From: Gomphosphaeria aponina SAG 52.96 = DSM 107014
GTDB lineage: Bacteria > Cyanobacteriota > Cyanobacteriia > Cyanobacteriales > Gomphosphaeriaceae
Reading direction: 5' to 3'
Assembly: GCA_016903655.1 (NCBI GenBank)
Contig: JADQBC010000012.1
Span: forward strand, 1-41,338
Length of the DNA stretch: 41,338 nt
Under the pieces are notes generated by a model, which worked only from the letters and a program-made list of their open reading frames with translations, was not told the origin of the DNA and searched no databases. The translations under genes were made by a program, and so were the position numbers. This document shows, one piece after another, positions 25,923 to 35,158 of this stretch. Numbering within the stretch: the stretch's first letter is position 1; the number at the start of each line of letters is the position of its first letter.

Positions 25923-26513
25923 TTATTGGCAAACCGCTGTATAAAAATCGCGAACTGCTTGAGGTTGATTAAAAGGTTGAACATACTGAGACAAAACAGC
26001 CAAATCTAAATCGGGGAAAAATTGAGAACGACTAACAGATTGATATTCATTTTCTCCTAAATTATAGAGACTAAAATTTCCCGACTCCCAAAACCACACT
26101 TCACGAACACCTAAACCTTGATAAATTGCTAATTTATTTATCCCACCACTGGTTATTACTACTTCAATTGCTAAATCAGGAACATCTTTAATTTCCCCGA
26201 TAAAATAACATTCATCTGGTTCTAGTCCACTAGCTTTAAGTTCTCGACGATAAGTGGTAGAACCATAGCCATGTAAAGCAATATTTTTGGCAAAAGCATA
26301 CATTTCCAACAGACGACCAATAGTTGTTTTAACTGCTTCATGTTGAGGGGAAAGAGTCATAATTTGTAAAGTTCCTGTTAAATATGATAATCTGACTCCA
26401 GGTACATTTTCCAAAGTAGAATCTAAAGCTAAATATTCCTGCCAGCTTATCCCTTGCAAGATTAATTTTTGTTCTTCTTCTTGAACCAATTTGGGTAAAG
26501 TATTAGTATTCAT
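25923..26513 (-). CDS. Uma2 family endonuclease-like protein
   Basis: This 196-aa protein has the Uma2 plan: VRLSYLTGTLQIMTLSPQHE, then EPDECYFI, then PDLAIEVVITSGG and VREVWFWE. Asp of EPDECYF and Glu of AIEVV are the expected acid residues. ATG 26513 is chosen; an ATG at 26549 would add a tract (MKDEQLTINNN) that looks like translated intergenic repeat. It lies 44 bp upstream of the ParA-like gene. Only distantly similar to the Uma2 at 5294. Confidence 0.82.
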   Translation of the reverse strand: MNTNTLPKLVQEEEQKLILQGISWQEYLALDSTLENVPGVRLSYLTGTLQIMTLSPQHEAVKTTIGRLLEMYAFAKNIALHGYGSTTYRRELKASGLEPDECYFIGEIKDVPDLAIEVVITSGGINKLAIYQGLGVREVWFWESGNFSLYNLGENEYQSVSRSQFFPDLDLAVLSQYVQPFNQPQAVRDFYTAVCQ

Positions 26514-26600
26514 AATATTATTGTTGATTGTTAATTGTTCATCCTTCATAGGTTGAACACCTAAATTTTATAGAGTCTTATTTCTTTAGCTCTTAGGAGA

Positions 26601-26659
26601 GGGCGGGTTTTGATATAATTTTTATTGTATTTTTTTTTTAATTATCCCTAAACCCGCCC
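26601..26659. repeat. Inverted repeat flanking an AT-rich loop
   Basis: Arms GGGCGGGTTT (26601-26610) and AAACCCGCCC (26650-26659) enclose 39 bp of almost pure A/T. It lies between the hydroxylase gene (ends 26678 on the minus strand) and the Uma2 gene. It may be a terminator-like structure or a relic of a small repeat element. Confidence 0.55.
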
Positions 26660-26677
26660 CTACAGTTAAAACTGAAA

Positions 26678-27892
26678 CTATCTAGCTAATTGGGGAGTGC
26701 GACCTTTTAAACCTGTCATTAATTTGAGGGCAAATATTTTGATAGGTGGTAAATTATTCATCAACCATAAACCAAGGCGACGCACAGTTATAACAGGCCA
26801 CCAATTATTAGAAAAAGTCCGATCTAAAATGTCTGTAAAACCTAAAATTATCAGGTTTTCTTTTCTGCGCCAACTTTCATAACGTTTCAACACTCGGATA
26901 TCCCCCATATCCTCACCTTTTTTCTCAGCTTGTAGTAATATTTGTGCTAAAGATGCAGCATCCCGAATACCTAAATTTAAACCTTGTCCACCCACAGGAT
27001 GACAACAATGAGCAGCATCGCCAACTAAAGCTAATCTAGATTGAATATAGCGATCGCTTTGCATTAATTGCACAGGAAAAACAAAGCGATCGCCTACCAT
27101 TTCCAATTTCCCCAACAACCCCCCAGTATGGTATTCGAGCTTAGTCAAAAACTCTTTTTCATCTAATTTTTGTAACCCTTGCGCTTCTTTATGGGGTGCA
27201 GTCCAAACTATCTGACAGCGGTTTCCTGGTAGAGGTAAAATACCCATGGGGCCTGTGGGCCAAAAACGTTCAAAAGCAGTCTCATTTTCCCCTGCCGTAT
27301 GTTTAATTATAAAAGTAACACAGGACTGCCAATATTTCCAGCCATGAGTTTTAATTCCCGCCCACTCACGAATAGGCGATCGCCCTCCATCTGCTCCTAC
27401 TACCAATTTCACCCTTACTTCACTTACTTCTTCTCCCACTTTCACCTTGATTTCTGCCCCAGACTCCTGATATATCACCCCCATTACTTCAGCGGGACAT
27501 AACCAATTAATATTGGGACATTGTGCAATCAAATTCTGCAAAGATTTAAGTATGATTCCATGTTCTGCCACATATCCCAAAAAATCCGTATTTAAATCCC
27601 CAGTAGCAAACCTCACCACTTCTGGGTAGTCAGCATCAGAAAGACGAATATGACGAAATTTCCCAATTTCGGGCAAAATTTCCTCCCAAACCCCAATCCC
27701 CGACAAAATTCGACTAGAAAGGAGGGATATTGCATAAGCGCGCTTTCTAGCTGCTGCCACCTCCAGCGGTTGAGCTTCAATGATTACTATACGCAACCCC
27801 GAATCTTTCAAAGCCCCAGCCAGAGTTGCGCCTACAATACCACCGCCTACAATCGCCAGGTCATAGTCAAAGTTAATTTGTTTTTGCGCCAT
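26678..27892 (-). CDS. UbiH/COQ6-type FAD-dependent hydroxylase
   Basis: This 404-aa flavin monooxygenase has a GGGIVG FAD motif (about residues 16-21), the DG motif GADGGRSPIREWAG in the middle and the second FAD motif LVGDAAHCCHPVGGQGLNLG. It is closest in plan to cyanobacterial proteins annotated as 2-octaprenyl-6-methoxyphenol hydroxylase-like (Slr1300 type). Cyanobacteria make plastoquinone rather than ubiquinone, so the true substrate is unsettled. The C-terminus (TRRLGLWLMNN-like) may touch the membrane. Confidence 0.85.
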   Translation of the reverse strand: MAQKQINFDYDLAIVGGGIVGATLAGALKDSGLRIVIIEAQPLEVAAARKRAYAISLLSSRILSGIGVWEEILPEIGKFRHIRLSDADYPEVVRFATGDLNTDFLGYVAEHGIILKSLQNLIAQCPNINWLCPAEVMGVIYQESGAEIKVKVGEEVSEVRVKLVVGADGGRSPIREWAGIKTHGWKYWQSCVTFIIKHTAGENETAFERFWPTGPMGILPLPGNRCQIVWTAPHKEAQGLQKLDEKEFLTKLEYHTGGLLGKLEMVGDRFVFPVQLMQSDRYIQSRLALVGDAAHCCHPVGGQGLNLGIRDAASLAQILLQAEKKGEDMGDIRVLKRYESWRRKENLIILGFTDILDRTFSNNWWPVITVRRLGLWLMNNLPPIKIFALKLMTGLKGRTPQLAR

Positions 27893-27935
27893 ATTTAATT
27901 ATTTCTTAACAGTCCGAGATAAATCTTTACCTTTG

Positions 27936-28175
27936 TTAATTATATTTTGGCGCACCCAACTTATACTCAATATACCTCGTGCTTGTTACACGAGTTACTC
28001 GGGCCCTATACCCACGACCACGCAAACAACCTGCATAAGCATCATTAAAAGCATCTTCCTGAGTTGTTTGCTGTTGCGCTTCTTCGGGCCCTGTGAAAAG
28101 GAGAGTATAAAGATGGTAGGTATGGCGGAATAAGTTAAACTTATTGACCCAACTCAACCCGTGCTTGTTCAACAA
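27936..28175 (-). other. Doubtful 79-codon open frame after the PCP_red gene
   Basis: On the minus strand an open frame covers most of the 250-bp gap between the PCP_red gene and the hydroxylase. Its C-terminal part (EDAFNDAYAGCLRGRGYRAR) looks protein-like and may be the tail of a decayed small protein, while its N-terminal part overlaps the PCP_red gene out of frame. I recognise no family and see no ribosome site, so I do not call it a gene. Confidence 0.2.
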
Positions 28176-28374
28176 TTTCTACAGTTATGACCTGCAAATC
28201 AGCCGAGCGAGCTAAATCTTCAATCCGTTGACGGGCTTGAGTGCGGACAAAAAAGGGAATATTTTTCAATTTTGCCTTAGCTGCAGGAGTCCAAGATAGA
28301 TTAGCTGTCAAATCAAAATTCTCCATAACTTTTCCCTCCCAATTCTCTGAAGATAATAGATCCATTTTATCCAA
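28141..28374 (-). CDS. Small PCP_red-domain protein
   Basis: This 77-aa protein has the C-terminal pattern [20 protein letters not shown], then [10 protein letters not shown] and [10 protein letters not shown]. It matches the PCP_red domain found at the end of the light-independent protochlorophyllide reductase subunit ChlB, and in many stand-alone small cyanobacterial proteins. Catalytic ChlB residues are absent, so it is not the reductase. It starts 50 bp after kaiC3 on the same strand. The function is unknown. Confidence 0.72.
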   Translation of the reverse strand: MDKMDLLSSENWEGKVMENFDLTANLSWTPAAKAKLKNIPFFVRTQARQRIEDLARSADLQVITVEIVEQARVELGQ

Positions 28375-28423
28375 TTTTTTCCCTGATATTAATTATTAGT
28401 TATTTGAGCTTAGACCAATGACA

Positions 28424-29944
28424 TTACACATCTTCCTCAAACAAACCGCTAAGGCGATCGACCTCATTTTGGGTCACATAAATAGGATTACCAGCAAGAA
28501 TACCCGTGACATTGCGAAAAGGCTTGCCAATGTGCATTCCCGTGTTATCAATCGTAAACTCACGAATATCTTTATCGTGCATAGAACCACGCATTTTTAG
28601 AACAGTAATTCCGCGACGCATTTCCCCATACATTTCCACATAACGAAGGAGAATAATTGAATCAGTAATAGTAGAAATATGACCCTCAGTAATAGAAGAA
28701 CCTCCCAAAAGATTAGGAGTAGTAGAAGTAAAAAGACCGCCAATTTCCTGTTGTTTAATAAAAGAAGTAAGACCAATAATAAACTCACGAAAACCTTTAA
28801 GATTAGAAACCCTTTCCAAAGCAGAAAGACTATCCACAGCCACTCGATTAGGTTTAAACTCTTGAATAGTTTCCTTCATATTAATCAGATGGTTTTCTAA
28901 GCCCGTCGTCTCTGGATAGCGACAAACAACCTTCAACTTGCCTTCCTTTTCCATCTTATGAAAATCAACACCCCAACCGATAGAATTGCGATATAACTGC
29001 TCACGACTTTCCTCAAAAGCAAACACCAGACAGCGTTCCCCATTAGCCACACCACCGGCCATAAACTCAGTCACCATCAGAGTTTTACCCGTACCCGTAG
29101 CCCCAGAAACCAGAATAATCGAATCACGGAAGAAACCACCCCCACACATGCGATCCAACTCCTCACTCCCAGAAGTAATGCGGATATTAGAAGAACGCTG
29201 CTCAAGCTCGATCGCCGACAGAGGAATAATCACAACACCCTTGTAAGGAATAATCGTAAAAGGAAACTCCCCCTTTTGGTGGTCAGTTCCCCGATACTTA
29301 AGAATTTCAATGGTGCGACGACGCTTTTCATCTGTGAGTACATTGCGGAGGATCACCACATTATCAGCCACAAACTCCTCCACCCCATAGCGACTAATTT
29401 CACCATATTCCTTAATTCTCTCAGCGGTCATAATAGCAGTAACTTCCAACTCCCGCAAAGCAGAAGCTAATCGAAACAAGTCACTACGCACTTGAGCGCT
29501 GTCTACAAGGTGACTAAAAATAGCGCCGAGGGAGTCCAGGGAGACCCGCTGGGCATTATATTTGGAAATAGCAAACTCAATGCGAGCGATCAGCGCTCCC
29601 AAATCATATTCCCCACTCACCATTGGTATTTCCCCAGGTTGGGGAGAAGCATCCACAAAAGCCCATTTCCGCTCTGCTTCCCATTGTTTAATATTCCAAC
29701 CGAACCCGCCCATATTTTTTCTAATTGCCTTGGGAGGTTCTTCAAAAGTGACAAATACCCCAGTTTCTCCCCGTTTAATTCCCTCAGCGAGAAACTGACA
29801 AGCAAAAACCGTTTTTGCACTCCCCGCCGTACCTGCAATTAAAGTAGCCCGACCTTTCGGAAGACCGCCCTCAGACAAAAAATCAAACCCAGGAATCCCA
29901 GTTGTCAGCTTTGCAATCAAATCTTGTTCGTTATTTTGACTCAT
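28424..29944 (-). CDS. kaiC3: Circadian clock ATPase/kinase KaiC3
   Basis: This 506-aa protein has two RecA-like domains. The CI P-loop is GTAGSAKT (residues 38-45), differing from GTSGTGKT of standard KaiC, and the CI glutamates are in FVTFEEPP. The CII P-loop is GATGTGKT with FAFEES, and the phosphorylation pair Ser-Thr is kept in GHISTITDS. The C-terminal tail after MRGSMHDKDIREF is shorter than in S. elongatus KaiC (519 aa). The shorter tail, the altered CI loop and the KaiA3-like neighbour point to KaiC3. ATG 29944 is preferred over a GTG at 29950. Third gene of the kaiA3-kaiB3-kaiC3 operon. Confidence 0.85.
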   Translation of the reverse strand: MSQNNEQDLIAKLTTGIPGFDFLSEGGLPKGRATLIAGTAGSAKTVFACQFLAEGIKRGETGVFVTFEEPPKAIRKNMGGFGWNIKQWEAERKWAFVDASPQPGEIPMVSGEYDLGALIARIEFAISKYNAQRVSLDSLGAIFSHLVDSAQVRSDLFRLASALRELEVTAIMTAERIKEYGEISRYGVEEFVADNVVILRNVLTDEKRRRTIEILKYRGTDHQKGEFPFTIIPYKGVVIIPLSAIELEQRSSNIRITSGSEELDRMCGGGFFRDSIILVSGATGTGKTLMVTEFMAGGVANGERCLVFAFEESREQLYRNSIGWGVDFHKMEKEGKLKVVCRYPETTGLENHLINMKETIQEFKPNRVAVDSLSALERVSNLKGFREFIIGLTSFIKQQEIGGLFTSTTPNLLGGSSITEGHISTITDSIILLRYVEMYGEMRRGITVLKMRGSMHDKDIREFTIDNTGMHIGKPFRNVTGILAGNPIYVTQNEVDRLSGLFEEDV

Positions 29945-29987
29945 CTTCACCGAAGCGCTTATTAATCACAATTTTCCAGATTACCAA

Positions 29988-30278
29988 TTATCGCGAATCT
30001 TCTTTCAGGAGGAGATCCAGTCCTAATAAAACTTTATCAGTATTGGACAAATCTCCAATAATTCGTTGGAGGGGTGGGGGTAATTGCTTAATCAAAGTTG
30101 GCGTTACTAACACTTTCTCTTTTTCCGCCCTTTCAGGTTCTTCCAACACATCCACAATTTCTATTCTGTACTCCTCTGATAGTTCTTCATGACAAATGCG
30201 AAACAGATTAGCGATCGCCCTTTGTGACTTTGTGGAGTTTCCTGTAACGTACAATCTCAGTAGATATTTGTTCATCAT
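29988..30278 (-). CDS. kaiB3: Clock protein KaiB (KaiB3 type)
   Basis: This protein of about 96 aa has the KaiB thioredoxin-like pattern: YLLRLYVTGNSTKSQRAI, then IEIVDVLEEPERAEKEKVLV and TPTLIKQLPPPLQRIIGDLS. KaiB is the fold-switching partner that binds KaiC CI. ATG codons at 30278 and 30275 are just after the kaiA3 stop; another ATG at 30290 would overlap kaiA3 by 8 bp. It precedes kaiC3 by about 40 bp. The KaiB3 assignment comes from the operon. Confidence 0.85.
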   Translation of the reverse strand: MMNKYLLRLYVTGNSTKSQRAIANLFRICHEELSEEYRIEIVDVLEEPERAEKEKVLVTPTLIKQLPPPLQRIIGDLSNTDKVLLGLDLLLKEDSR

Positions 30279-30282
30279 TTTT

Positions 30283-31158
30283 CTACCCATCCAGTTTGTT
30301 GGAAATATTTATGTTACTTATGCCAATATAGTAGCGGCGGTAATAAGAAGTGAGAAAGCCCATCAGTTCTAACACCATCAAGCGTCCTTCTGCTACATAA
30401 GCCTGGGCTTTAGAGAGACTAATATGCTGGCTTTTTTCTTTTAATACTTTAGTGTGTATTTCTACCACATCCCGCGGCCCTGCTTTCAGAAAGCCTAATT
30501 TATCTGCCAGCTCCCGCAATTTTTCTGAAATATTGTGCTCTACTTTATAAGCTCTTTCCTCCAAAGCTAAATCCAGCAAATCTCCATAACTTTGCAGCAA
30601 TTCCTGAAAAATATCTGGTACACTCTCTCGTAGTGGTTCTGCGCCAAACATACGCGCCGTGACACTGGTTTTAATGGAATTTGCCAACAACTCCAGACTT
30701 TGAAACTCTTGCTCTTGTTGTTGTTGCTCTATCTCCTCCAACTTGGCGCTATACTGCTGCCTTTCAATTGCCAAGCGAATAGCATAGACCAGCAAATTAC
30801 TATCCAAATTCTTTTTCGGTAAATAACCTTGAGCTCCCATCTGAAATGCTTTCACCACCAGTGTTTCATCTTCGCTCGCCGTTTGTACTACTATAGGCAC
30901 ATTTTGAACTTTCTCCTTCAGCTGCACCAGTGTTTCCAAACCCTTACTATCTGGTCTAATCAAATCCAACAAAATAACATCAAAAGTAGCCACCTCCAGT
31001 TGCTCTATCCCTAAGGCTACCGACTCTGCACAGGTTAAGGCAAATGACTTCCCCTCTGCTAATGGACTTGGCTGTGGCGGTGACAAAAGTGTTTGGATCA
31101 ACTTGACGTTGATCGGATCATCCTCAATCAGTAACACCATTAAAGTTTCACAGCCCAT
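30283..31158 (-). CDS. kaiA3: KaiA3: receiver domain fused to KaiA-like C-terminal domain
   Basis: In this 291-aa protein, unlike classical KaiA, the N-terminal half is a canonical response-regulator receiver: acidic pair E12/D13-D14 in LIEDDP, phospho-acceptor D65 in LLDLIRPD, Thr93 in VVQTAS and Lys115 in YLPKK. The C-terminal half (about 190-280) has the KaiA four-helix pattern: YGDLLDLAL, ELADKLGFLKAGPRDVVEIH and VLELMGFLTSYYRRYY. This plan is that of KaiA3 (Sll0485) of Synechocystis, described as driving a second KaiA3-KaiB3-KaiC3 oscillator (Koebler et al., 2024, from memory). A Gln-rich stretch joins the halves. Starts ATG 31158 or ATG 31140 are both possible. Confidence 0.82.
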   Translation of the reverse strand: MGCETLMVLLIEDDPINVKLIQTLLSPPQPSPLAEGKSFALTCAESVALGIEQLEVATFDVILLDLIRPDSKGLETLVQLKEKVQNVPIVVQTASEDETLVVKAFQMGAQGYLPKKNLDSNLLVYAIRLAIERQQYSAKLEEIEQQQQEQEFQSLELLANSIKTSVTARMFGAEPLRESVPDIFQELLQSYGDLLDLALEERAYKVEHNISEKLRELADKLGFLKAGPRDVVEIHTKVLKEKSQHISLSKAQAYVAEGRLMVLELMGFLTSYYRRYYIGISNINISNKLDG

Positions 31159-31292
31159 AGTCAATTATTACATTAGTCATTTGTAGGAAAACAGAAAGGA
31201 TAACTTGGGTATTCAACACCAGGTTTTTCTGGCAAAATAAAAGTGGAATAATCATCTACAATAAAGCTGCCAAAGCTCTCAAAAAAAAGCCT

Positions 31293-33599
31293 ATGCTGCA
31301 AATATCTCCCGCCCTTGAAACCGAAAAACAACAAACTGCAACCTCAATTGAAACAGCAACCCTAGATGTGGGGGGGATGAAATGTGCAGGTTGTGTCAAG
31401 TCAGTGGAAAGACAATTAACCCAACATCCTGGAGTAGTTTCTGCCTGTGTTAACTTGATCACAGAAGTTGCGGTAATCAAGTACGATGCAAAGCTCGTAA
31501 ATCCAGCCAGTTTAGCGGCAAAACTCACCTCCAGAGGTTTCCCTTCTCAACAGCGCTCCATGGCAACAACAGAGCTAGCAAAGAGAGGAGCAGTGGAAAA
31601 TAAACAACAAGTCTGGCAATTAACCACAGCAGCAATTTTACTCTTGTTCTCTAGCTTAGGACATTTAGAGCATTTAGGCGGGCCAAGTCTCCCTTTATTA
31701 AGTAATATTTGGTTTCATTGGGGTTTGGCAACTCTCGCCCTCTTGATCCCAGGAATGCCCATTTTAGTGGATGGTTGGCGGGGTTTGTGGCACGGAATGC
31801 CTAATATGAATACTTTAGTAGGATTGGGAACGGGAAGTGCTTATGCAGCAAGTTGTGTTGCCCTACTATTTCCCCAACTGGGTTGGGAATGCTTTTTTGA
31901 TGAACCAGTAATGCTCTTGGGTTTTATTCTCCTCGGGCGGAGTTTGGAAGGAAGAGCAAGGGCCAGAGCAAGTAAAGCTTTGGCAGCATTAGTAGCACTG
32001 CGCCCCCAGGAAGCCAGATTAATAGGTGGGGCAAATGAAACAGGAATTGAAATACCCGTAGCACAGGTACGGGTGGGAGAATGGGTGCGGGTATTACCAG
32101 GGGAAAAAATACCAGTGGATGGGGAGATAATTGCAGGTCAAACTACTGTGGATGAGTCCATGTTAACTGGAGAAGCAGTACCTGTGGTTAAGCAACAGGG
32201 AGACACTCTGAGCGCAGGGACAATCAACACCTCAGGAGTAATTGCAGTAAAAACCACTCGTATAGGGGAAAATACTACTCTGGCCCAGATAATTGCTTCA
32301 GTAGAAACGGCTCAAACAAGGAAGGCTCCTGTACAAAAGTTAGCAGATACGGTGGCAGGATATTTTGCCTGGCTGGTAATGCTGGTGGCAACTTTGACTT
32401 TTCTGTTTTGGTACTTCGTGGGAACAAATATCTGGCCTGAAGTTTTGATGGGAGGGGAAATGAATACTTCACCCCTATTATTGAGTTTAAAACTAGCGAT
32501 CGCTGTTTTGGTTATTGCTTGTCCCTGCGCTCTCGGTTTGGCAACCCCAACTGCTATTTTGGTAGGTACTGGTATTGGTGCCCAAAAGGGCCTTTTAATT
32601 AAGGGAGGCGATATCCTCGAAGGAGTCCACCAGTTAAATACTGTGGTTTTTGATAAAACTGGCACTCTGACTTTAGGAAAAGCAACAGTAACAAATTATA
32701 TATCCCAAAATGGCGTACCAGCAGCGCGTCTCCTCCAACTGGCTGCAACATTGGCAGCAGGTACAAATCATCCCCTCGCAACTGCTATTTTAGCAGCAGC
32801 AACACAGCAAGAGTTACCCGCTTTAACGGCGCAAAAGTTCCACACAGAAGCAGGACTCGGAGTAAGAGCAGTGGTGGGAGGAGAACAGGTAAGATTAGGT
32901 AATGCTGAATGGATTAAACAAGCAGGAGTGATAATTAGTGAGACAACAAGAAAACAGGGGGAGTCGTTAGAAGCAGAAGGAAAAACAGTGGTTTATGTAG
33001 CAGTAGCAGAAGAGTTGATAGGAGCGATCGCGTTTAAAGATCTTCTCCGCCCTGATGCTCAAGCAACAGTTAAACAACTGCAAAAATTAGGCTTAAAATT
33101 AGTATTAATTACAGGAGATCAAGCAGGAGTAGCAAAGGCGATCGCCCAACAGTTGGGAATAGAACAAGTTTTTGCCACAGTTAAACCCAATGAAAAAGCA
33201 GAAATTATCAAATCTCTTCAAGCAGAAAAAAAAGTAGTAGCAATGGTAGGAGATGGAATTAATGATGCCCCAGCTTTAGCACAAGCAGATATTGGCATTG
33301 CTTTACATGGAGGCACTGATGTGGCAATTGAAACCTCTCAAATTATCCTCATGAAAGAGCGCTTATTTGATGTGGTAGAATCTATTAAACTCAGTCGTGC
33401 CACTTTTAATAAAATTCGCCAAAATCTCTTTTGGGCTTTGGGATATAATATGATTACAATTCCCCTGGCGGCTGGAGTTTTACTTCCTAGTTTTCGCGTT
33501 ATTCTCAGTCCTGCTGTTGCTGCTGCTTTCATGGCTTCTAGTTCTGTCATTGTTGTTACTAATTCCCTACTTTTACGCCGTCAGTTTCGAGAAAAATAA
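31293..33599 (+). CDS. ctaA: Copper-transporting P1B-type ATPase, CtaA-like
   Basis: This 768-aa protein has an N-terminal heavy-metal domain with [12 protein letters not shown] (residues 28-39) and eight predicted membrane helices. The actuator motif is MLTGEAVP, the transport motif [11 protein letters not shown], the phosphorylation motif DKTGTLTLG, and the nucleotide and hinge motifs are TNHPLA and [14 protein letters not shown]. Helices 7 and 8 carry ALGYN and MASSS, the Cu(I)-site residues. Cyanobacteria have CtaA (import, plasma membrane) and PacS (thylakoid). The [13 protein letters not shown] head fits CtaA better, but this is by recollection. It is divergent from the kai operon. Confidence 0.82.
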   Translation: MLQISPALETEKQQTATSIETATLDVGGMKCAGCVKSVERQLTQHPGVVSACVNLITEVAVIKYDAKLVNPASLAAKLTSRGFPSQQRSMATTELAKRGAVENKQQVWQLTTAAILLLFSSLGHLEHLGGPSLPLLSNIWFHWGLATLALLIPGMPILVDGWRGLWHGMPNMNTLVGLGTGSAYAASCVALLFPQLGWECFFDEPVMLLGFILLGRSLEGRARARASKALAALVALRPQEARLIGGANETGIEIPVAQVRVGEWVRVLPGEKIPVDGEIIAGQTTVDESMLTGEAVPVVKQQGDTLSAGTINTSGVIAVKTTRIGENTTLAQIIASVETAQTRKAPVQKLADTVAGYFAWLVMLVATLTFLFWYFVGTNIWPEVLMGGEMNTSPLLLSLKLAIAVLVIACPCALGLATPTAILVGTGIGAQKGLLIKGGDILEGVHQLNTVVFDKTGTLTLGKATVTNYISQNGVPAARLLQLAATLAAGTNHPLATAILAAATQQELPALTAQKFHTEAGLGVRAVVGGEQVRLGNAEWIKQAGVIISETTRKQGESLEAEGKTVVYVAVAEELIGAIAFKDLLRPDAQATVKQLQKLGLKLVLITGDQAGVAKAIAQQLGIEQVFATVKPNEKAEIIKSLQAEKKVVAMVGDGINDAPALAQADIGIALHGGTDVAIETSQIILMKERLFDVVESIKLSRATFNKIRQNLFWALGYNMITIPLAAGVLLPSFRVILSPAVAAAFMASSSVIVVTNSLLLRRQFREK

Positions 33600-33601
33600 T
33601 A

Positions 33602-33710
33602 ATGGCGTTGCGACCTTTGAGTCATGAATTATTTTTTTACAAAAACTACTAACCAAACTAAAACCCTCTCCCTTCTCCCTTCTCGTCATTCTCTAATGCA
33701 GCAACGCCAT
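33602..33710. mobile_element. MITE-like element, copy 1 (109 bp)
   Basis: Terminal inverted repeats ATGGCGTTGC (33602-33611) and GCAACGCCAT (33701-33710) enclose a non-coding core. The core includes ACAAAAACTACTAACCAAAC and degenerate heptamers (CTTCTCC). A second copy in the opposite orientation lies at 37995-38116, sharing both ends and the core. It sits directly after the ctaA stop codon. A nearby palindrome GGTGGGCTGCCCACC (33724-33738) is a separate short repeat. No transposase is encoded, so it would need one in trans. Confidence 0.65.
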
Positions 33711-33765
33711 CATAATTAATAATAGGTGGGCTGCCCACCCTACTAATGACTAATGACCATCAACC

Positions 33766-34200
33766 ATGAACAATCAAAAGTATAATCTAGATCATGTTTT
33801 ATTAGTGGAAGACGACAAAGGAAAAACAGAATTTTTTCTCACAGAAAATATCTATAGTATTGGGAGAGCGCCAAAAAGAGATATTCGCATCTATTCTCCC
33901 TTTGTTTCCCGCTACCACGCAACCTTACTCCGTCATCAAAATGAACAGAGCAATGTCTATTATGAAATTATCGATGGCGATCCGATGGGGAGTATGTTGA
34001 GTTCTAATGGACTAATGATTAATGGTCATCAAGTTTATTCCCATCAACTCAAACATGGGGATAAAATTGTTTTTGGGCCAGCAGTGTTTGCTATTTATCA
34101 TAATTTACATCGTCTTGTTTCCAGAAGCAACCTGAATGAGGAAGAAGTTGATACTTTGATTATTGATAAAGAAATGAAAAAAATCAGGTCGAATGAATAA
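33766..34200 (+). CDS. FHA-domain protein
   Basis: This 144-aa protein consists almost entirely of one forkhead-associated domain: IYSIGRAPKRDIRI (Gly-Arg), then SPFVSRYHA (Ser-x-x-His) and LSSNGLMING (Asn-Gly), the residues that grip phosphothreonine. Its C-terminus is short and charged. The last 8 bp overlap the start of holB, indicating translational coupling. It may link Ser/Thr kinase signalling to the replication clamp loader or simply be a neighbour. Confidence 0.87.
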   Translation: MNNQKYNLDHVLLVEDDKGKTEFFLTENIYSIGRAPKRDIRIYSPFVSRYHATLLRHQNEQSNVYYEIIDGDPMGSMLSSNGLMINGHQVYSHQLKHGDKIVFGPAVFAIYHNLHRLVSRSNLNEEEVDTLIIDKEMKKIRSNE

Positions 34201-35143
34201 GGACGAAGAGCTATTAAAAGTTACTTTTGCACAACTTTACGGGCAGCATCAAGCAGTTGAATTGTTAAAGTCAGCTATAATAAATAACCGCCTTGCCCCA
34301 GGGTATTTATTTGCAGGGCCAGCAGGGATAGGAAAAGGTTTGGCGGCTAAATGTTTTAGTCAACTTTTAATGGGAGATAATCCATTAAATAAAAAAAGAT
34401 TACAAGCAGGAAATCATCCTGATTTTTTGTGGGTAATGCCTACTTATCTTCATCAAGGTCAACTATTAACACCAACAGAAGCAACAGCAGCAGGATTAAA
34501 GCGGAAAGCACCCCCACAAATTAGGATTGAGCAAGTTCGAGAAATTACTCAGTTTCTGAGTAGCACTCCTTTAGAAGCACCTCGTGCTGTGGTAGTGATT
34601 GAAGATGCTCAAAAAATGGCAGAAAGTGCGGCTAATGCTTTATTGAAAACTTTGGAAGAACCTGGAAAGGCTACTATTATTTTAATTGCACCAGGAAGTG
34701 ATTCTTTATTACCTACTTTGGTTTCCCGTTGTCAACGCATTCCTTTTTATCGCCTCAATGAAGGAGAAATGAAACGAGTATTGCAAGAAAAGGGTTATGA
34801 AGAGATTTTAACTCATCGGGAATTATTAATGATGGCTGCAGGAAGTCCTGGAGAAGCGATCGCTTCTTTTACCCAACTTCAAGCTATGCCCCCAATTTTA
34901 CTGGAAAAGTTTAAAAAAGTACCGAGTAACCCCCATGATGCTTTAACTTTGGCTAAAGAAGTTGACAAAACATTGGATACAGAAGCCCAATTATGGTTAA
35001 TTGAATATCTGCAACATTTTTATTGGGAAAAGATGCAAAAAAAAGAGATAATTGAACAATTAGAAAAAGCTCGTCAATGTCTGCTCAGTTATGTTCAACC
35101 TCGTTTAGTTTGGGAATGCACTTTACTGGCTGTTATTCAGTAG
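34193..35143 (+). CDS. holB: DNA polymerase III delta-prime subunit
   Basis: This 316-aa clamp-loader subunit has YGQHQAVELL at its start, the P-loop GPAGIGKGLAA (about residues 41-51), VVIEDAQKM (Walker B region), ANALLKTLEEP and the arginine-finger motif LVSRCQRIPF. The cysteine zinc module of E. coli delta-prime is absent between the P-loop and HPDFLWV, as I would expect of cyanobacterial proteins. It overlaps the FHA gene by 8 bp. Confidence 0.88.
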   Translation: MNKDEELLKVTFAQLYGQHQAVELLKSAIINNRLAPGYLFAGPAGIGKGLAAKCFSQLLMGDNPLNKKRLQAGNHPDFLWVMPTYLHQGQLLTPTEATAAGLKRKAPPQIRIEQVREITQFLSSTPLEAPRAVVVIEDAQKMAESAANALLKTLEEPGKATIILIAPGSDSLLPTLVSRCQRIPFYRLNEGEMKRVLQEKGYEEILTHRELLMMAAGSPGEAIASFTQLQAMPPILLEKFKKVPSNPHDALTLAKEVDKTLDTEAQLWLIEYLQHFYWEKMQKKEIIEQLEKARQCLLSYVQPRLVWECTLLAVIQ

Positions 35144-35158
35144 CTCATTTTAATTAGC

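Noticed and set aside
27936-28175. Gene downstream of PCP_red
   Set aside because: No recognised family or ribosome site, and its start lies inside the PCP_red gene; kept only as a doubtful open frame.
30283-31158. Plain response regulator
   Set aside because: The receiver is canonical, but the second half is a KaiA domain and kaiB and kaiC follow, so KaiA3 is the better call.
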